NCBI GenBank assembly: GCA_017619585.1
Contig: JAFZSA010000032.1
Span: 1-64,000 of the forward strand
Length of the DNA stretch: 64,000 nt
DNA from: Bacteroidaceae bacterium
GTDB taxonomy: Bacteria > Bacteroidota > Bacteroidia > Bacteroidales > Bacteroidaceae
Reading direction: 5' to 3'
In this document: positions 8,461 through 15,677 of the stretch, one piece after another
Numbering within the stretch: position 1 is the first letter of the stretch
How the letters are laid out: the number at the start of each line of letters is the position of its first letter
Position numbers and translations under genes: made by a program
The notes under the pieces: model-generated
The model's input: only the letters and a program-made list of their open reading frames with translations
What the model was told of the DNA's origin: nothing
The model's database searches: none

Positions 8461-9813
8461 ATGAAACTGCTTAAAAGAAAGATAGACAAGTATCTTTTGG
8501 ATTGGAAAAACAACCCAAAGAGGAAACCGTTGATAGTGAAGGGTGCTCGTCAGATTGGCAAGACGGAGTCCATCAGGGCATTCGGTGAGGCCAACTATGA
8601 GTCGGTCATCGAAATCAACTTTGTGCTACAGAAGAAGTTCAGAGCTATCTTTGATGATGGTTACGAGGTGGAAACCATTATCAAGAACATCTCGCTGCTG
8701 GAACCTTCATGGCGGTTTATCCCCAACAAGACGCTGATTTTCTTCGACGAGCTGCAGAAGTGTCCCGACTGCGCCACCTCTTTGAAGTCGTTCTGCCAGG
8801 ACAAACGGTATGATGTCATCTGTTCGGGTTCGATGATGGGCATCTATTATGAGGAAATCGAGAGCAACGCCGTGGGTTTTAAGGATGACTTCGACATGTT
8901 CTCGATGGACTTCGAGGAGTTCCTGTGGGCCAAGGGCTACCAGCCGGAACAGATAGAAGACCTCTATCGCCATATGGTGGAACTGAAGCCGTTTTCGCAG
9001 TTGGAGCTGGATACCATCATGAATGTGTTCCGCGACTATATGAGCCTGGGCGGAATGCCCGAGGTGGTAAAGATGTATATCGACAACGGCCACTTCGGAG
9101 GCACGCTGGATCTGCAACGTCAGTTGCTGAAAGACTACGAAGAGGACATCACAAAATACGCCAAGCAGACAGACAAGGCGAAACTGCTGGCCGTCTATAA
9201 CCACATCTCTACATTCCTGGCAAAGGATAACAAGAAATACCAGATCACGAAGATTGCCAAAGGTGCACGTAACAGAGAGTATGTGGGTGCTGTCGACTGG
9301 CTGAAGGAGGCGGGTGTCATCAATGTGTGCTATTGTCTGAATAACGTAGAGTTGCCATTGAAAGGCAATTATAACTCCGAATACTACAAGCTTTACTATC
9401 ACGACACAGGCTTGCTAATCGCTTCTTTGGACGAGGAAGCGCAGGAGGATCTGCGTGCCAACAAGAACTTTGGAACCTACAAGGGTGCTATCTATGAGAA
9501 CATCGTTGGTGAAATGCTGCGTAAGTCGGGCTATGAGCAGCTCTATTTCTATAAGCGCGAGAATCCTGCTCTTGAAATGGACTTCTTTGTTCGCGATGCC
9601 AACTCATTGGTACCAGTAGAAGTCAAAGCTAAAGACAGCGCCACTGCCTCGCTGAATAATCTCATCAAGTGGGATTCCTATCCTGATGTGAAGTATGGTA
9701 TCAAACTTGGATACAAAAATATTGGCTGGAACGGCCAGTTCTATACCTTCCCCTATTTCCTCGCATTCTTGTTGAAACGCTTTCTTAAAGAAGAGAAGTC
9801 TGAGATTGAATGA
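8461..9813 (+). CDS. AAA ATPase of the DUF4143 family
   Basis: This is a 450-residue protein. Walker A is 'GARQIGKT' (K34 binds phosphate) and Walker B is 'TLIFFDELQKC' about 75 residues on. A central winged-helix-like region ('YQITKIAKGARNREYV...LKEAGVI') and the DUF4143 part follow. The C-terminal domain has a PD-(D/E)XK-like arrangement: 'YENIVGEML', 'ALEMDFFV' and 'VPVEVKAK'. Such proteins are common and multi-copy in Bacteroidetes; their function is not established, with roles in defence or plasmid-like maintenance proposed. I chose ATG 8461 because the upstream TTG (8422) lies before the -7 box. It stands alone, between the defence operon and the small-peptide zone. Confidence 0.9.
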   Translation: MKLLKRKIDKYLLDWKNNPKRKPLIVKGARQIGKTESIRAFGEANYESVIEINFVLQKKFRAIFDDGYEVETIIKNISLLEPSWRFIPNKTLIFFDELQKCPDCATSLKSFCQDKRYDVICSGSMMGIYYEEIESNAVGFKDDFDMFSMDFEEFLWAKGYQPEQIEDLYRHMVELKPFSQLELDTIMNVFRDYMSLGGMPEVVKMYIDNGHFGGTLDLQRQLLKDYEEDITKYAKQTDKAKLLAVYNHISTFLAKDNKKYQITKIAKGARNREYVGAVDWLKEAGVINVCYCLNNVELPLKGNYNSEYYKLYYHDTGLLIASLDEEAQEDLRANKNFGTYKGAIYENIVGEMLRKSGYEQLYFYKRENPALEMDFFVRDANSLVPVEVKAKDSATASLNNLIKWDSYPDVKYGIKLGYKNIGWNGQFYTFPYFLAFLLKRFLKEEKSEIE

Positions 9814-9958
9814 GAATATTCGAGAGAGGTAGTCGCGAGGCAGAGCAGGAATTGCTTGGCCCAGGATTCCATTCTCATCACGGAGTTCATAAGTCGGAAA
9901 AAATATACACACGAAAGAAGAAACATAAAGGAGATTGGTAATAATTATATTGATAAGA
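9814..9958. other. Gene-free stretch after the ATPase
   Basis: I see no gene, terminator or strong promoter here. The sequence leads into the second copy of the MWII segment. It does not resemble the antitoxin gene that precedes the third copy. Confidence 0.5.
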
Positions 9959-9963
9959 ATACC

Positions 9964-10094
9964 ATGTGGATAATAGTTGCTGTTATATTGGCATTTGTGT
10001 TGCTGGAGCTTTGAATAAGGCTTCCAGGGTAAACGATAACGTTAACGGGAACGATAACGATGATTGGGCTCAGTTGGATGAGGACCTTGAATAA
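9964..10094 (+). pseudogene. Frameshifted copy of the 43-residue MWII peptide
   Basis: The sequence matches 10625-10756 closely, including the 'GATAACGTTAACGGGAACGATAACGATG' part of its coding sequence (positions 10033-10061 here). One T is missing from the run in 'TTTGTG(T)TTGCTGG', so the frame stops at 10014 after 16 residues. The remaining frame is otherwise intact to a stop at 10092-10094. The copy is therefore a recently broken duplicate. An antitoxin gene does not precede it. Confidence 0.75.
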
Positions 10095-10143
10095 TTCACA
10101 ATCGATCTCATTAGGCAAGGACTTCGCAAGCCGTAGCCATAGG

Positions 10144-10174
10144 TTACCCATACTCAAAAGGCTGGTATGGGTAA
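10144..10174 (+). other. Perfect 10-bp hairpin
   Basis: TTACCCATAC at 10144-10153 pairs with GTATGGGTAA at 10165-10174 around an 11-base loop. It has no T-run and is followed 40 bases later by a terminator-like hairpin, so the two may be parts of one small structured RNA or of a long 3' UTR. Confidence 0.6.
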
Positions 10175-10213
10175 GGCTGGAAGCAGAGAAGTAGCTTGAT
10201 TGCAGACAACAAT

Positions 10214-10248
10214 CAAGTTGATTGCTGATCATAATCAACTTGTTTTTT
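10214..10248 (+). terminator. Rho-independent terminator
   Basis: CAAGTTGATT (10214-10223) pairs with AATCAACTTG (10233-10242) around nine bases, followed by six T. It would end transcripts crossing the broken MWII copy and separates it from the antitoxin gene. Confidence 0.75.
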
Positions 10249-10281
10249 ATGCGTAATCAAGTTGAATGTCAAATTCGGATA

Positions 10282-10315
10282 GTTTGCACGCTGGATTCTC
10301 TTGGTTTGCACGCTG
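10282..10315 (+). repeat. Direct repeat GTTTGCACGCTG x2 upstream of antitoxin gene
   Basis: The 12-bp word occurs at 10282-10293 and 10304-10315, with a 22-bp pitch (about two helical turns). It is 47 bases upstream of the RelB/DinJ-type gene, a plausible operator for autoregulation by the encoded ribbon-helix-helix protein. No clear -7 box is seen. Confidence 0.55.
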
Positions 10316-10361
10316 AATAGTTCTTGTATCCAACGTAAAGCGGTGTAAATTACATGAAATT

Positions 10362-10634
10362 ATGGCACAAGTATCAATGACCGTCCGCATGGACTCAAAA
10401 ATCAAGTCGGCTTTTGACGCTCTCTGCAATCAGTTTGGTATGAGCGCTAATGCCGCCATGAACATCTTTGCAAATGCTGTTGTAATGCAGCGTAAGATTC
10501 CGTTTGAGATTAAAGCACCAGAAGAAACAAACAAGGGACTTGAAGCATTCTGGGCTCTTAGAGCTGAAGCACAGAAGAATGACCTTCAGGATATGCCCCT
10601 GGAGGAGATCAACGAGGAAATACCATGTGGATAA
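10362..10634 (+). CDS. RelB/DinJ family antitoxin, no RelE/YafQ toxin gene next to it
   Basis: This 90-residue protein begins with the family's ribbon-helix-helix segment: 'VSMTVRMDSKIKSAFDALCNQFGMSANAAMNIFANAVV', with the typical 'IPFEI' just after. RelB/DinJ proteins bind operator DNA with the N-terminus and neutralise a RelE/YafQ ribonuclease with the C-terminus. Here the downstream gene is not a toxin of that class: an ATG inside the last codons (10625) opens a 43-residue membrane peptide in another frame, overlapping by 10 bases. It is either a solitary antitoxin or part of an unusual pair. The family call is firm; the pairing is inference. Confidence 0.88.
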   Translation: MAQVSMTVRMDSKIKSAFDALCNQFGMSANAAMNIFANAVVMQRKIPFEIKAPEETNKGLEAFWALRAEAQKNDLQDMPLEEINEEIPCG

Positions 10635-10756
10635 TAGTTGCTGTAATATTGGCGTTTGTGTTTGCTGGAGCATTAAATAAGGTGTCAAGGCTAAACGATA
10701 ACGTTAACGGGAACGATAACGATGATTGGGCTCAGTTGGATGAGGACTTTGATTAA
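10625..10756 (+). CDS. 43-residue membrane peptide overlapping the antitoxin gene
   Basis: The peptide starts MWIIVAVILAFVFAGAL, one hydrophobic helix of about 16 residues, and ends in an acidic tail (NDNVNGNDNDDWAQLDEDFD). It overlaps the antitoxin stop by ten bases in the +2 frame. Its almost identical but frameshifted copy lies at 9964-10094, and a fragment at 8305. The overlap, the helix plus acidic tail, and the duplication suggest a real gene. No family is recognised; a small membrane toxin or regulator is possible. Confidence 0.6.
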   Translation: MWIIVAVILAFVFAGALNKVSRLNDNVNGNDNDDWAQLDEDFD

Positions 10757-10820
10757 TTCATAATTGAGGAAAAAACATAAAAATTGAAAAAAATGAAGAA
10801 AAATTGAAAATTCTTCAAAT

Positions 10821-10841
10821 CTGTACCGTGATATGGTACAG
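10821..10841. promoter_or_regulatory. Palindromic operator-like site CTGTACC-7-GGTACAG
   Basis: Perfect 7-bp arms flank a 7-bp spacer (GTGATAT). The site ends nine bases before a TAACTTTG -7 box, so a bound protein would cover the -33 region. The regulator is not known. Confidence 0.7.
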
Positions 10842-10849
10842 GCTGCGCA

Positions 10850-10857
10850 TAACTTTG
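10850..10857 (+). promoter_or_regulatory. Promoter -7 box for the tiny-peptide genes
   Basis: TAACTTTG matches the Bacteroidetes consensus. The first ATG downstream is at 10885, giving a leader of about 20 bases. The palindrome at 10821-10841 sits immediately upstream. Confidence 0.75.
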
Positions 10858-10884
10858 CATTGTCAAACTAAAACAAATAAGATT

Positions 10885-10962
10885 ATGTGGATTATATTTG
10901 CAGTGTTTTTTATGCTTTACCTATTATCAAAGAATCAAGAAGAAAGCGTTTCTGCTCAGTAG
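10885..10962 (+). CDS. 25-residue hydrophobic peptide (MWII type)
   Basis: The peptide is one hydrophobic helix starting MWIIFAVFFMLYLLS with a short polar tail (KNQEESVSAQ). The shared MWII start links it to the 43-residue peptide upstream. It has its own promoter and operator-like palindrome. It is too short for routine gene calling, and no family is recognised. Confidence 0.5.
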   Translation: MWIIFAVFFMLYLLSKNQEESVSAQ

Positions 10963-11011
10963 AGTAGATAGTGGTGTGTTTATTATTAAAGTCTAATTAA
11001 AATATTTAGCC

Positions 11012-11083
11012 ATGGAAGTTATAGTTTTTGTTGCAGTATTTTGTTGGGCATTTAAAGGTTTGTTCAAAGGTAAGTGGGATTAA
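11012..11083 (+). CDS. 23-residue hydrophobic peptide
   Basis: MEVIVFVAVFCWAFKGLFKGKWD: a short hydrophobic helix with a basic end. It lies 49 bases after the 25-residue peptide, probably on the same transcript. Coding status rests on position and composition only. Confidence 0.4.
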   Translation: MEVIVFVAVFCWAFKGLFKGKWD

Positions 11084-11104
11084 TTTGAGATTGAATACCA
11101 TGGA

Positions 11105-11171
11105 GAGAGTGTAAAATAAACTGTGTTATACTACTTTTATTGTAGCCTGACACAGTTTATTTTACACTCTC
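11105..11171. repeat. 22-bp perfect inverted repeat with nested stem
   Basis: The left arm 11105-11126 (starts GAGAGTGTAAAATAAACTGT) is exactly complementary to 11150-11171. The 23-base loop contains an inner CTAC/GTAG stem (11131-11145). No T-run follows the right arm, which argues against a simple terminator. Long perfect arms like this resemble paired transposon ends or a MITE-like element. It separates the accessory zone from the housekeeping genes. Confidence 0.75.
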
Positions 11172-11244
11172 GAAGGCTGAAGGCTATCACTTTTTACTTG
11201 TAGCTTATCATTTATTCCCAACGTGGGAATAATCTACAGATAGT

Positions 11245-12639
11245 TTATCTTGTTTTATAAGATAGTTTCTTTAGCATGAAGCTATGCTTACGTGGCTGGT
11301 TCAATTCGTATATACGGTCAATCAGGCAATCCATTTCCTGCTGATAGGCTTTGCGCACTTCAGGATGAAACATCTGGTCGTAGGTACCCTTCTTGCTTGC
11401 TAACCAGGCATTGTCCTGGCATAGTTCACGAAACTTCTGCGCACCCTGCTCCGTGTTGTCGTTAAGGTGACCTGCAGGCATCATGAAGTCGTAATTCACC
11501 CATGCCCATTCGCGGAACCTACGCTCCACCTCCCATCGTGTCTCATTGAGTGCCATCACAGCTAGAGCCTGCTGATACTGAGGTGTGTGGCGGTACAGGG
11601 AGAGGTTGATGCCAGCTGAAAGTGTGGCGGCGGAAAGCGTGTCGATGACGATACCATCTATTGTCAGCTCATAGTTACCATTGAGTCCCTTGACGGTCAA
11701 GTGTTCATCGCTCAGGTCATCGATGAACGACGGAATAACCCTTGTGACTTGTGCAGCACCATGGTTGAAACCCCAGCCATGAGCGATGGTGTCGAGAGGG
11801 AAGGGCAAGGAGGCTGCCAGACAGCAGAACTGCAGGGTGCTATCCGTACGTTTCACCTTTGAAATACGGCAGTTACCAGCTTTCGCCACCTTTCCGGTTG
11901 TGGCATCAAGTTGCATATCTGCCACCTTCTTTCCCACCATCCCTTGTGCCTGTAGGAAAAGGTATGCCATGGCCATGTGACCATCGTTATCGGGATGGAT
12001 ACGGTCGTTACCGATAATAGTGAAAGATGGGTCGGTTTGCTGTTGTTTCACATTCAGAGCCACCATAGGGGCATTAAAATCGAGGAACTCCCAGCCGTTT
12101 CTCTTTGCAGCATCTTTCTGTACGGCAATGATGCGCTGCATGTTGTCGTTCTTATGCGCAAAGATGTCGTTGTTGAACGTAGAGGTCTGGTCGTAGGGCG
12201 ACGTACCAATCATTACGGTTCGTACACCCTTGAGCGTCTTTAACTTCTCTTCGCAGAGGGCAAACCGTTGTTTGGCCTCCTCGAACTTCTGGAGGGCAAA
12301 GTTGGCAGAATCAGCTCCATTGTATTCAAAGTAGCCAGTATCGTTCATGCCAAAGGTGAAGGTGAGGACAGTAGGCTGCTTTGAAAGCACATCATCGTCA
12401 AATCGTGCCAGAATCTCTTTTGCTGTATCACCTCCTACGCCGCAGTTAGCCATCCATAGTCGCATCTGCGGAAAATGCGTCATATAATATAGCCAAATGT
12501 AGGAATGATAGTGACCACCGTCGGTGATGCTATTGCCGACAAACGTTACGCGGTCGCCCTTCTGGAATGGAGCAACATACTGAGCCTGTATATTGTTACA
12601 GGCAATCATGAGGAGTAGGAGGATAATGATCTTTTTCAT
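11245..12639 (-). CDS. Secreted SGNH/GDSL hydrolase
   Basis: This is a 464-residue protein with a signal peptide (MKKIIILLLLMIACNNIQAQ). The SGNH blocks are clear: block I 'VGNSITDGG' with the catalytic Ser, 'GVGGDTA' (Gly block), 'FGMNDTGY' (Asn block) and 'DRIHPDNDGH' with the catalytic Asp-x-x-His. Such enzymes are esterases, often acetyl esterases acting on polysaccharides or simple esters. Compared with typical 200-250 residue SGNH domains, about 200 extra residues follow the catalytic domain; they lack motifs I know. It follows mutY on the same strand with a 12-base gap, so co-transcription is likely but functional linkage is not obvious. Confidence 0.85.
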   Translation of the reverse strand: MKKIIILLLLMIACNNIQAQYVAPFQKGDRVTFVGNSITDGGHYHSYIWLYYMTHFPQMRLWMANCGVGGDTAKEILARFDDDVLSKQPTVLTFTFGMNDTGYFEYNGADSANFALQKFEEAKQRFALCEEKLKTLKGVRTVMIGTSPYDQTSTFNNDIFAHKNDNMQRIIAVQKDAAKRNGWEFLDFNAPMVALNVKQQQTDPSFTIIGNDRIHPDNDGHMAMAYLFLQAQGMVGKKVADMQLDATTGKVAKAGNCRISKVKRTDSTLQFCCLAASLPFPLDTIAHGWGFNHGAAQVTRVIPSFIDDLSDEHLTVKGLNGNYELTIDGIVIDTLSAATLSAGINLSLYRHTPQYQQALAVMALNETRWEVERRFREWAWVNYDFMMPAGHLNDNTEQGAQKFRELCQDNAWLASKKGTYDQMFHPEVRKAYQQEMDCLIDRIYELNQPRKHSFMLKKLSYKTR

Positions 12640-12651
12640 TTTGTTAATAGT

Positions 12652-13674
12652 TTATGAACAATGACTTAGCAACTTGACAAGAAGCTGGGGCAAAGCGTAG
12701 TTCTGGAGTTCCGATTCCTTGACCCATAGACCAGGTAAAGAGGTGTCCTTATGAGGGAGTTGTAACCTGTAGAAGTTAACAACCAAACGCTGGTGGGTAA
12801 GCTGATGCACAAAGCCTTGCCTGAGTAACGTCCACTTGCCCTGAGGGAATTTCTGCTGAAGAGCAGACAAAGGGAGCTCTGCTTCAGACTCTACCAGAGG
12901 GAACTCATAGAGGCCGCGCCAGATGTCGTTACCGCCTCTGCGGCGTAGTTGCACCTCTTCTTTATCAGTACAAAGATAAACATAAGAGAAATAACGGGTT
13001 CTCTGTTCAATCTTCTTACCCTTAACGGGCAGGCTCTGCACTTTGTTTTGCTCATAAGCCATACAGCCGTCACGCAAGGGACAAGACCCGCAATCAGCAC
13101 CGATAGGCTTACAAAGCATGGCGCCAAAGTCCATGATGGCCTGATTGTACAGGGAGGGATGTTTCTTGTCTAACATCTCATCTGCCAACGCCTTGAACTC
13201 TTTCTTCCCCTCTGTAGAATCTATGGGAGTGTCTATACCAAAATATCTTGACAAGACGCGAAACACATTCCCATCCAGAACTGCATAAGGCTGACCAAAG
13301 GCAAAACTGGCAATGGCAGCTGCCGTATAGGGGCCGACACCAGGCAGGGAAAGGATAGACTTATACTGGGAAGGGAATGTGCCAAAGGCGGCAATCTGCT
13401 GAGCTGCTTTATGCAAGTTACGAGCCCTGCTGTAATAGCCAAGCCCTTGCCAAAGAAGCAGAACGGCCTCTTCCGGAGCAGAAGCCAGATCCTGAACAGT
13501 AGGAAACGTCTGCACAAAACGCTCGTAATAAGCCCTGCCCTGCTCTACCCTGGTCTGCTGCAGAATAATCTCGGACAACCATATATAATATGGATTGGTT
13601 GTCTGGCGCCAAGGCAGGTCTCTCTTATGCAGGCTGTACCACTGCTCTATCCGTATGGCAAATTCTGATATCAT
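12652..13674 (-). CDS. mutY: A/G-specific adenine glycosylase
   Basis: This 340-residue enzyme removes adenine mispaired with 8-oxoguanine. E35 in 'LSEIILQQTRV' is the catalytic glutamate. The helix-hairpin-helix 'LPGVGPYTAAAIASFAFG' is followed by 'VLDGNVFRVLSRYFGI' with the catalytic Asp. The iron-sulfur ligands are C-x6-C-x2-C-x5-C in 'CKPIGADCGSCPLRDGC'. The C-terminal NUDIX-like domain, which recognises 8-oxoguanine, spans about residues 225-340. Length and order are normal for the family. The start at 13674 gives the conserved 'WY...RDLPWR' segment near the N-terminus. Confidence 0.96.
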   Translation of the reverse strand: MISEFAIRIEQWYSLHKRDLPWRQTTNPYYIWLSEIILQQTRVEQGRAYYERFVQTFPTVQDLASAPEEAVLLLWQGLGYYSRARNLHKAAQQIAAFGTFPSQYKSILSLPGVGPYTAAAIASFAFGQPYAVLDGNVFRVLSRYFGIDTPIDSTEGKKEFKALADEMLDKKHPSLYNQAIMDFGAMLCKPIGADCGSCPLRDGCMAYEQNKVQSLPVKGKKIEQRTRYFSYVYLCTDKEEVQLRRRGGNDIWRGLYEFPLVESEAELPLSALQQKFPQGKWTLLRQGFVHQLTHQRLVVNFYRLQLPHKDTSLPGLWVKESELQNYALPQLLVKLLSHCS

Positions 13675-13794
13675 TTACTGTTTATCCTCTGATTTCCGGC
13701 ACAAAATTACACAAAAACAAGACAGAAACAAGCGCATACATTGTTTTTAAGATAAAAAAACAAGGAAATACTTTCCGCTTTGAGAATAAAATTG

Positions 13795-13802
13795 TAATTT
13801 TG
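13795..13802 (+). promoter_or_regulatory. Promoter -7 box before the COX24-like gene
   Basis: TAATTTTG fits TAnnTTTG. The leader to ATG 13854 is about 45 bases and A-rich. Confidence 0.65.
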
Positions 13803-13853
13803 CAGACCAAAAAGGAAGAAACAATAGTATTAACCCATAAATAACAAACAATT

Positions 13854-13943
13854 ATGCCAAACGGAAAGAAGCATAAGAGACACAAAATGTCTACTCACAA
13901 GCGTAAGAAGAGACTGAGAAAGAATAGACATAAGAGCAAGTAA
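13854..13943 (+). CDS. AURKAIP1/COX24 (mS38-like) domain small ribosomal protein
   Basis: This 29-residue, extremely basic peptide (MPNGKKHKRHKMSTHKRKKR then LRKNRHKSK) matches the tiny Bacteroidetes proteins with the COX24/AURKAIP1 C-terminal motif, related to mitochondrial mS38 and thought to sit on the small ribosomal subunit. 'KHKRHKMSTHKRKKRLRKNR' is the core. It has its own promoter and a strong terminator and lies just before rng, a usual neighbour. Its codons and charge leave little doubt that it is translated. Confidence 0.82.
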   Translation: MPNGKKHKRHKMSTHKRKKRLRKNRHKSK

Positions 13944-13964
13944 AAAACTTCTCAGAAGACATGG

Positions 13965-14001
13965 CTCGGTGACACACTTACATGTCACCGAGTATTTTTT
14001 T
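13965..14001 (+). terminator. Terminator after the COX24-like gene
   Basis: CTCGGTGACA (13965-13974) pairs with TGTCACCGAG (13983-13992); TATTTTTTT follows. Read-through would enter rng, whose start is 35 bases downstream. Confidence 0.9.
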
Positions 14002-14035
14002 AAGAATAGGTTTAACAAAACAAGAAAAAGCAATA

Positions 14036-15610
14036 ATGACAAGCGAACTTTACATAGACGTTCAGCCTAAAAAGATTGCCATTGCTCTGACCGAAGACAA
14101 GAAACTTGTTGAATATCAGGAAGAAGAGCAGTCGGCATCCTTCTCGGTTGGCAATATCTATCTGGCTAAAGTCCGCAAATTGATGCCCGGCCTAAACGCC
14201 TGTTTTGTTAACGTAGGACATGAACGAGATGCATTCCTGCACTATCTGGACTTAGGAACACAATTCAACTCCTATGCCAAATACCTGAAGCAGGTTCTGA
14301 ACGACAAGAAGAACCTACCCCCATTTGAGAAAGCTACATTCCAAAGCGAGCTGGAGAAAACCGGCAGCGTACAGAATGTACTACAGCAGGGACAGGAAAT
14401 ACTGGTACAGATAGTAAAGGAACCCATCAGCACTAAAGGACCACGCCTGACGTGTGAAATTACCTTCCCCGGACGCTACTTAGTTCTAATACCCTTTGAC
14501 GACAAAATCTCTATCTCCACCAAAATAAAGAGCGGAGAAGAGCGAACAAGACTTAAGCAGATAATACAAAGCATAAAGCCACACAACTGTGGCGTAATTG
14601 TACGTACAGTAGCAGAAGGTAAACGTGTAGCTGAGATTGACACCGAACTGAAGGTGTTAGTGAAACGCTGGGAGGAATGCCTGAGACAAGCCCAGAAGGC
14701 AAAGAACCTGCCTGCGCTTGTATATGAAGAGACAAGCCGTACCGTAGGTATGCTAAGAGACCTGTTTAACCCAAGCTACGAGAACATCTACGTAAACAAG
14801 CAGGATGTTTTCAACGAGGTTAAGGACTACGTCTCTCTGATAGCACCCGACAGAGTAAGCGTTGTAAAGCTATACAAAGGAAATCTGCCCATCTTTGACA
14901 ACTTTGACATAACAAGGCAGATAAAGTCAGGATTCGGTCGAACCGTATCATACAAGCACGGTGCCTATCTGATTATTGAACATACAGAGGCCCTGCATGT
15001 TGTGGATGTAAACAGCGGCAACCGCACCAAGAACAAGAACGACCAGGAAGCCAATGCGCTGGAAGTGAACCTAGGCGCAGCAGACGAGCTGGCACGCCAG
15101 CTGAGACTGAGGGATATGGGCGGTATCATAGTAGTTGACTTCATAGACATGAAGTTGGCTGAAGACCGCCAGAAGCTTTATGAGCACATGTGCGAGAACA
15201 TGAAGCGCGACCGTGCCCGCCACAACATACTACCCCTCTCTAAGTTCGGACTGATGCAGATTACACGCCAGCGTGTACGCCCCGTTATGGATGTTCAGGT
15301 GGAAGAGTCCTGCCCCACTTGTCATGGTACAGGAAAGATAAAGAGCAGCTTCCTCTTTGAGAGTGTGCTGGAAGGCAAAATCAAGCTGCTGAACAAGAAA
15401 CTGGGCATGAAGCAGTTCACCCTCTACGTTCACCCCTACGTATATGCATTCCTTTGCAGAGGAATTTTCTCGCTAAGGCGCAAATGGCAATGGAAGTACG
15501 GCCTTGGAGTAAAGGTTGTTCCCAGCCAGAAACTGGCGTTCCTGGAGTATCAGTTCGTGGATGCCAACGGACAGGAAATAGATATGAAGGAAGAAGTAGA
15601 AATACGTTAA
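14036..15610 (+). CDS. rng: Ribonuclease E/G family endoribonuclease
   Basis: This 524-residue protein processes and degrades RNA (16S rRNA 5' end in other bacteria). The N-terminal 'ELYIDVQPKKIAIALTED' leads into an S1 domain ('GNIYLAKVRKLMPGLNACFVNVG...AFLHYLDL'). The catalytic region has 'VDVNSGNR' and 'GGIIVVDFIDMK', with the metal-binding Asp residues, and the zinc-link cysteines are in 'CPTCHGTGK'. Length fits RNase G rather than the longer RNase E with a degradosome scaffold. I chose ATG 14036, since the earlier in-frame ATG (13982) lies inside the preceding terminator. Confidence 0.95.
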   Translation: MTSELYIDVQPKKIAIALTEDKKLVEYQEEEQSASFSVGNIYLAKVRKLMPGLNACFVNVGHERDAFLHYLDLGTQFNSYAKYLKQVLNDKKNLPPFEKATFQSELEKTGSVQNVLQQGQEILVQIVKEPISTKGPRLTCEITFPGRYLVLIPFDDKISISTKIKSGEERTRLKQIIQSIKPHNCGVIVRTVAEGKRVAEIDTELKVLVKRWEECLRQAQKAKNLPALVYEETSRTVGMLRDLFNPSYENIYVNKQDVFNEVKDYVSLIAPDRVSVVKLYKGNLPIFDNFDITRQIKSGFGRTVSYKHGAYLIIEHTEALHVVDVNSGNRTKNKNDQEANALEVNLGAADELARQLRLRDMGGIIVVDFIDMKLAEDRQKLYEHMCENMKRDRARHNILPLSKFGLMQITRQRVRPVMDVQVEESCPTCHGTGKIKSSFLFESVLEGKIKLLNKKLGMKQFTLYVHPYVYAFLCRGIFSLRRKWQWKYGLGVKVVPSQKLAFLEYQFVDANGQEIDMKEEVEIR

Positions 15611-15625
15611 GAACCAATAACAGAA

Positions 15626-15657
15626 AAGGCTGTATGGATGAACATACAGCCTTTTTT
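15626..15657. terminator. Bidirectional terminator between rng and aspS
   Basis: AAGGCTGTATG (15626-15636) pairs with CATACAGCCTT (15643-15653); a T-run follows on the + strand and an A-run precedes it, so it serves both convergent genes. Confidence 0.9.
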
Positions 15658-15677
15658 GTATCCTAACGCCTGAAAGA

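Noticed and set aside
8707..9402. 231-residue minus-strand frame inside the ATPase gene
   Set aside because: It has no motif, start context or promoter and lies wholly within a clear AAA/DUF4143 gene.
13982..14036. Earlier start for rng at 13982
   Set aside because: This ATG is inside the terminator hairpin of the upstream gene; the frame after ATG 14036 begins with the conserved RNase G N-terminus.
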